A DNA stretch of 64,000 nucleotides from Alphaproteobacteria bacterium (lineage in GTDB: Bacteria > Pseudomonadota > Alphaproteobacteria > Caulobacterales > Aquidulcibacteraceae), in the NCBI GenBank assembly GCA_016124655.1, contig WGNI01000015.1:1-64000 (forward strand). Direction: 5' to 3'. The notes under the pieces were generated by a model that ran no database searches, was not told the DNA's origin, and worked only from the letters and a program-made list of their open reading frames with translations. The position numbers were made by a program, and so were the translations under genes. Positions 62,167 to 64,000 of this stretch are shown in pieces. Position 1 is the first letter of the stretch. Each line of letters begins with the position of its first letter.

Positions 62167-62733
62167 TTAATCGAAAGCTTCGCGCATGCCGGCGGCGAGA
62201 GCGCGCGCGAGCGCGCGCACGTCCTCCTCAAACTGCGCTTCATCCTGCGCGGACGCTTTTACGCCGTCGAGCGCGCGCGCGGCCATGCGCGCGAACGCTT
62301 GCGCACCCTTGCGGCGGCCGATGCGCGACGCAATCAAGGCGGAGAACCGCGCGGCCATCGCCTCGCGCATGCCGTCGTTGGATTGTGCGCTGGCTTCCAT
62401 CAACTCTTTGCCGTGGGGCGATGACTTCAGCAGCCGAAACAGAGGCAAGCCTTTGGCGAGCGCGGCTGCAGCAAAGCCCTCTTCAAACTGAGCGTGTTCC
62501 GGCCACGCCGCTTCCGCATCGGCCATGATGCGCTCCGACAGCCATTGCGCGCCGGAGGCGAACAAATCCGCCTTGTTCTTGAAGTGCGTATAGACGAGCG
62601 GCCGCGAGACGCCCGCCAAGTCCGCGACGTCCTCCATCGACGTGCGACGAAAGCCGTAGCGCGAAAACGCCTCGAGGGCGGCGTTCATGATCGCTTCGCG
62701 GCGATCGAGGGGGGCGGGCTGCCGAATTGACAT
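62167..62733 (-). CDS. TetR/AcrR family repressor
   Basis: A 188-residue transcription regulator. The N-terminal helix-turn-helix domain is typical: IMNAALEAFSRYGFRRTSME followed by VADLAGVSRPLVYTHFKNKA, about residues 15-55. The C-terminal ligand domain is not informative. It is divergent from the reductase gene with a 64-base gap, an arrangement in which TetR proteins usually control both genes. A TGACA/TGTCA inverted repeat in the gap covers its start codon. Confidence 0.9.
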   Translation of the reverse strand: MSIRQPAPLDRREAIMNAALEAFSRYGFRRTSMEDVADLAGVSRPLVYTHFKNKADLFASGAQWLSERIMADAEAAWPEHAQFEEGFAAAALAKGLPLFRLLKSSPHGKELMEASAQSNDGMREAMAARFSALIASRIGRRKGAQAFARMAARALDGVKASAQDEAQFEEDVRALARALAAGMREAFD

Positions 62734-62751
62734 ATCTTGCTTATAGTGTCA
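62728..62751. promoter_or_regulatory. Candidate TetR operator in divergent gap
   Basis: TGACA and TGTCA form an inverted repeat with a 14-base centre that covers the tetR start codon. The same bases include a perfect TTGACA (62727-62732) reading towards the reductase gene. The centre is not symmetrical, so this is a weak candidate. Confidence 0.35.
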
Positions 62752-62797
62752 GATCGTAAATCGCGTTTCAATCCCAAGCAGAAAACAGGAGCGGGCC

Positions 62798-63850
62798 ATG
62801 GCGGATCAAGGCCTTGTGTTGGTGACGGGCGGATCGGGTTTCGTTGGCTCGCACTGCATCCTGCAGCTGCTTGAGCAAGGATGGCGGGTCCGCACCACGG
62901 TGCGCAACCTCTCGCGCGAGCCAGGCGTGCGCGACATGCTCGCCGCCGCAGGCGCGCAGGGGCTGGACCGATTGAGCTTCGCGGCCGCCGATCTGGAGTC
63001 TGACGCGGGCTGGGCCGATGCGGTCGCCGGCTGCGCTTATGTGCTGCACGTGGCCTCCCCGTTTCCGGCCGGCGCGCCGAAGCATGAAGATGAACTAATC
63101 ATTCCGGCTCGCGAGGGCGCGCTGCGCGTCCTGCGGGCGGCGAAGGCGGCGGGCGTGCGCCGCGTGGTGATGACGTCTTCGTTCGCCGCGATCGGCTACG
63201 GGCACGGCCCGCAAACGGCGCCGTTTACCGAAAACGATTGGACCAACCCCGACGGCGCGGATGTGCGCGCGTATGTGAAGTCGAAGACGCTGGCGGAACG
63301 CGCCGCCTGGGATTTCATGAAGGCGGACGGCGCGCCGATGGAGCTCTCGGTCGTCAATCCGGTCGCTGTTCTCGGACCCGTGCTCGGCGCGGACTATTCT
63401 ACGTCCATTCTGCTGGTGCAGCGCTTGATGGACGGCGCCATGCCGGGCTGCCCGAAATACGGCATTGGGCTCGTTGATGTGCGCGATGTCGCCGATCTGC
63501 ATCTACGGGCAATGACGCATCCCGCAGCGGCCGGAGAACGTTTCCTGGCGGTCGCTGGGCCGTCGATGTGGATGTCCGACATTGCGAAAGTTCTGAAGGC
63601 CCGGATGGGCGCGGCGGGGAGCCGGGCGCCGACCAATGAGCTGCCGAACTGGATGGTGCGCCTGGCCGCGATGGCTGATCCCGCGATCGGCCAGATTCTT
63701 CCGGAACTCGGCAAGTTGAAGCATGCGTCGAATGAGAAGGCCAAGCGGGTGCTCGGTTGGGCGCCGCGCTCGAATGAAGAGTCCATCGTGGCCAGCGCGG
63801 AAAGCCTGGTGCGGCTGGGTCTCCTGAAGGACCGAGCGCGCGCGGCGTGA
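62798..63850 (+). CDS. NAD-dependent epimerase/dihydroflavonol-4-reductase-like protein
   Basis: A 350-residue extended SDR. The NAD(P) motif is LVTGGSGFVGSHCILQLLEQG, with VLHVASPFPAGAPKHEDELI and the catalytic YVKSKTLAERAAW near residue 158. VNPVAVLGPVL is also typical of the dihydroflavonol-reductase/aldehyde-reductase branch. It probably reduces a small carbonyl compound. AGGAGC precedes the ATG. The divergent TetR gene suggests induction by a substrate or toxic carbonyl, which is inference. Confidence 0.88.
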   Translation: MADQGLVLVTGGSGFVGSHCILQLLEQGWRVRTTVRNLSREPGVRDMLAAAGAQGLDRLSFAAADLESDAGWADAVAGCAYVLHVASPFPAGAPKHEDELIIPAREGALRVLRAAKAAGVRRVVMTSSFAAIGYGHGPQTAPFTENDWTNPDGADVRAYVKSKTLAERAAWDFMKADGAPMELSVVNPVAVLGPVLGADYSTSILLVQRLMDGAMPGCPKYGIGLVDVRDVADLHLRAMTHPAAAGERFLAVAGPSMWMSDIAKVLKARMGAAGSRAPTNELPNWMVRLAAMADPAIGQILPELGKLKHASNEKAKRVLGWAPRSNEESIVASAESLVRLGLLKDRARAA

Positions 63851-63866
63851 CTTTTTTCCGCGCTTC

Positions 63867-63893
63867 TGTCGAAATGGCCTGAGCTTCCACGTC
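63867..63893 (+). promoter_or_regulatory. Candidate ECF42-type sigma-factor promoter
   Basis: TGTCGA and CGTC are separated by 17 bases, about 45 bases before a YCII-type start codon. This matches the TGTCGA / CG(A/T)C pattern known for ECF42-group sigma factors, which are encoded next to DGPF/YCII proteins. Confidence 0.65.
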
Positions 63894-63937
63894 ATTGGGT
63901 CGGAGGCGCACGACGCCCCGCTCAGGAGGTTCAGGCC

Positions 63938-64000
63938 ATGCACTACATGCTTTTGATCTATAGCAGCGACGATGCTTGGGCATCGCTTTCGCCCGACGAC
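63938..64000 (+). CDS. YCII/DGPF family protein (N-terminus only)
   Basis: The first 21 codons of a gene cut by the window edge. MHYMLLIYSSDD followed by AWASLSPDD is the typical start of YCII-related (DGPF) proteins, small alpha-beta barrels. A strong AGGAGG lies 9 bases before the ATG. In many bacteria such a gene is followed by an ECF42-group sigma factor, and the upstream sequence carries a matching promoter. The sigma gene would lie beyond the window, which cannot be checked here. Confidence 0.8.
   Translation, partial: MHYMLLIYSSDDAWASLSPDD

Overview
The window is GC-rich, gene-dense bacterial chromosome. It looks alphaproteobacterial, probably Caulobacterales/Hyphomonadaceae-like. That view rests on the ubiG / aspartate kinase / ptsP / ispG / prfA / prmC / DUF4167 / clpB order, the ubiquinone genes coq7 and ubiG, the DUF1178, DUF427 and ExoD families, and large TonB-dependent receptors. 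The genus is inference. Sixty-two protein genes are complete, one is cut by the right edge, and there is one tRNA. No rRNA, insertion sequence, prophage or CRISPR array was seen. Many genes start at GTG or TTG, and short stop/start overlaps (ATGA, GTGA, TGATG) are common, so translational coupling is widespread.

Layout. 1-15 kb is housekeeping: quinone oxidoreductase and crotonase genes, gshB, folE, tRNA-Leu(CAA), ExoD- and DedA/YqaA-type membrane proteins, a dsbB-coq7-GNAT run, a methyltransferase divergent from comF, a grxC-nitrilase-DUF1178 run, a sterol-desaturase-like protein, ubiG, an AGCS symporter and a thiolase. 15-30 kb is the conserved core: aspartate kinase, a dicarboxylate-type symporter, ptsP, a RodZ-like protein, ispG, a prolyl-hydroxylase-like enzyme, prfA-prmC, DUF4167 and clpB. 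30-34 kb is a minus-strand run led by tryptophanase (tnaA), followed by a DMT transporter, a hotdog thioesterase, a GT2 glycosyltransferase and a GtrA protein. 34-38 kb holds two valine-degradation enzymes (an isobutyryl-CoA-dehydrogenase-like enzyme and a 3-hydroxyisobutyryl-CoA-hydrolase-like enzyme) with a DUF5367 protein and a glycerophosphodiesterase between them.

38-50 kb is the most unusual part. It has a two-gene membrane module (a coiled-coil four-helix protein plus a membrane-anchored von Willebrand A-like protein), a soluble CapD-type dehydratase followed by a degenerate siroheme-synthase-like protein, a TonB receptor, a DUF1501/DUF1800 export pair, and a metallo-beta-lactamase-fold protein without its metal ligands. 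51-64 kb carries a D-Ala-D-Ala dipeptidase with murI, a solitary GmrSD-type DUF262/DUF1524 protein (possible defence gene), a GT39-type mannosyltransferase-like protein, an Oar-like TonB receptor, and an agmatine-to-putrescine operon with an unexpected isomerase gene in its middle. A TetR gene divergent from an NAD-dependent reductase follows. The right edge cuts a YCII/DGPF gene with what looks like an ECF42-type sigma-factor promoter.

Best candidates for something undescribed are the vWA/coiled-coil module at 38.1-40.2 kb, the tryptophanase-led run, and the set of apparently inactivated enzyme folds (MBL, siroheme synthase N-domain, possible GIY-YIG). All functions are read from sequence by eye; no database search was run.
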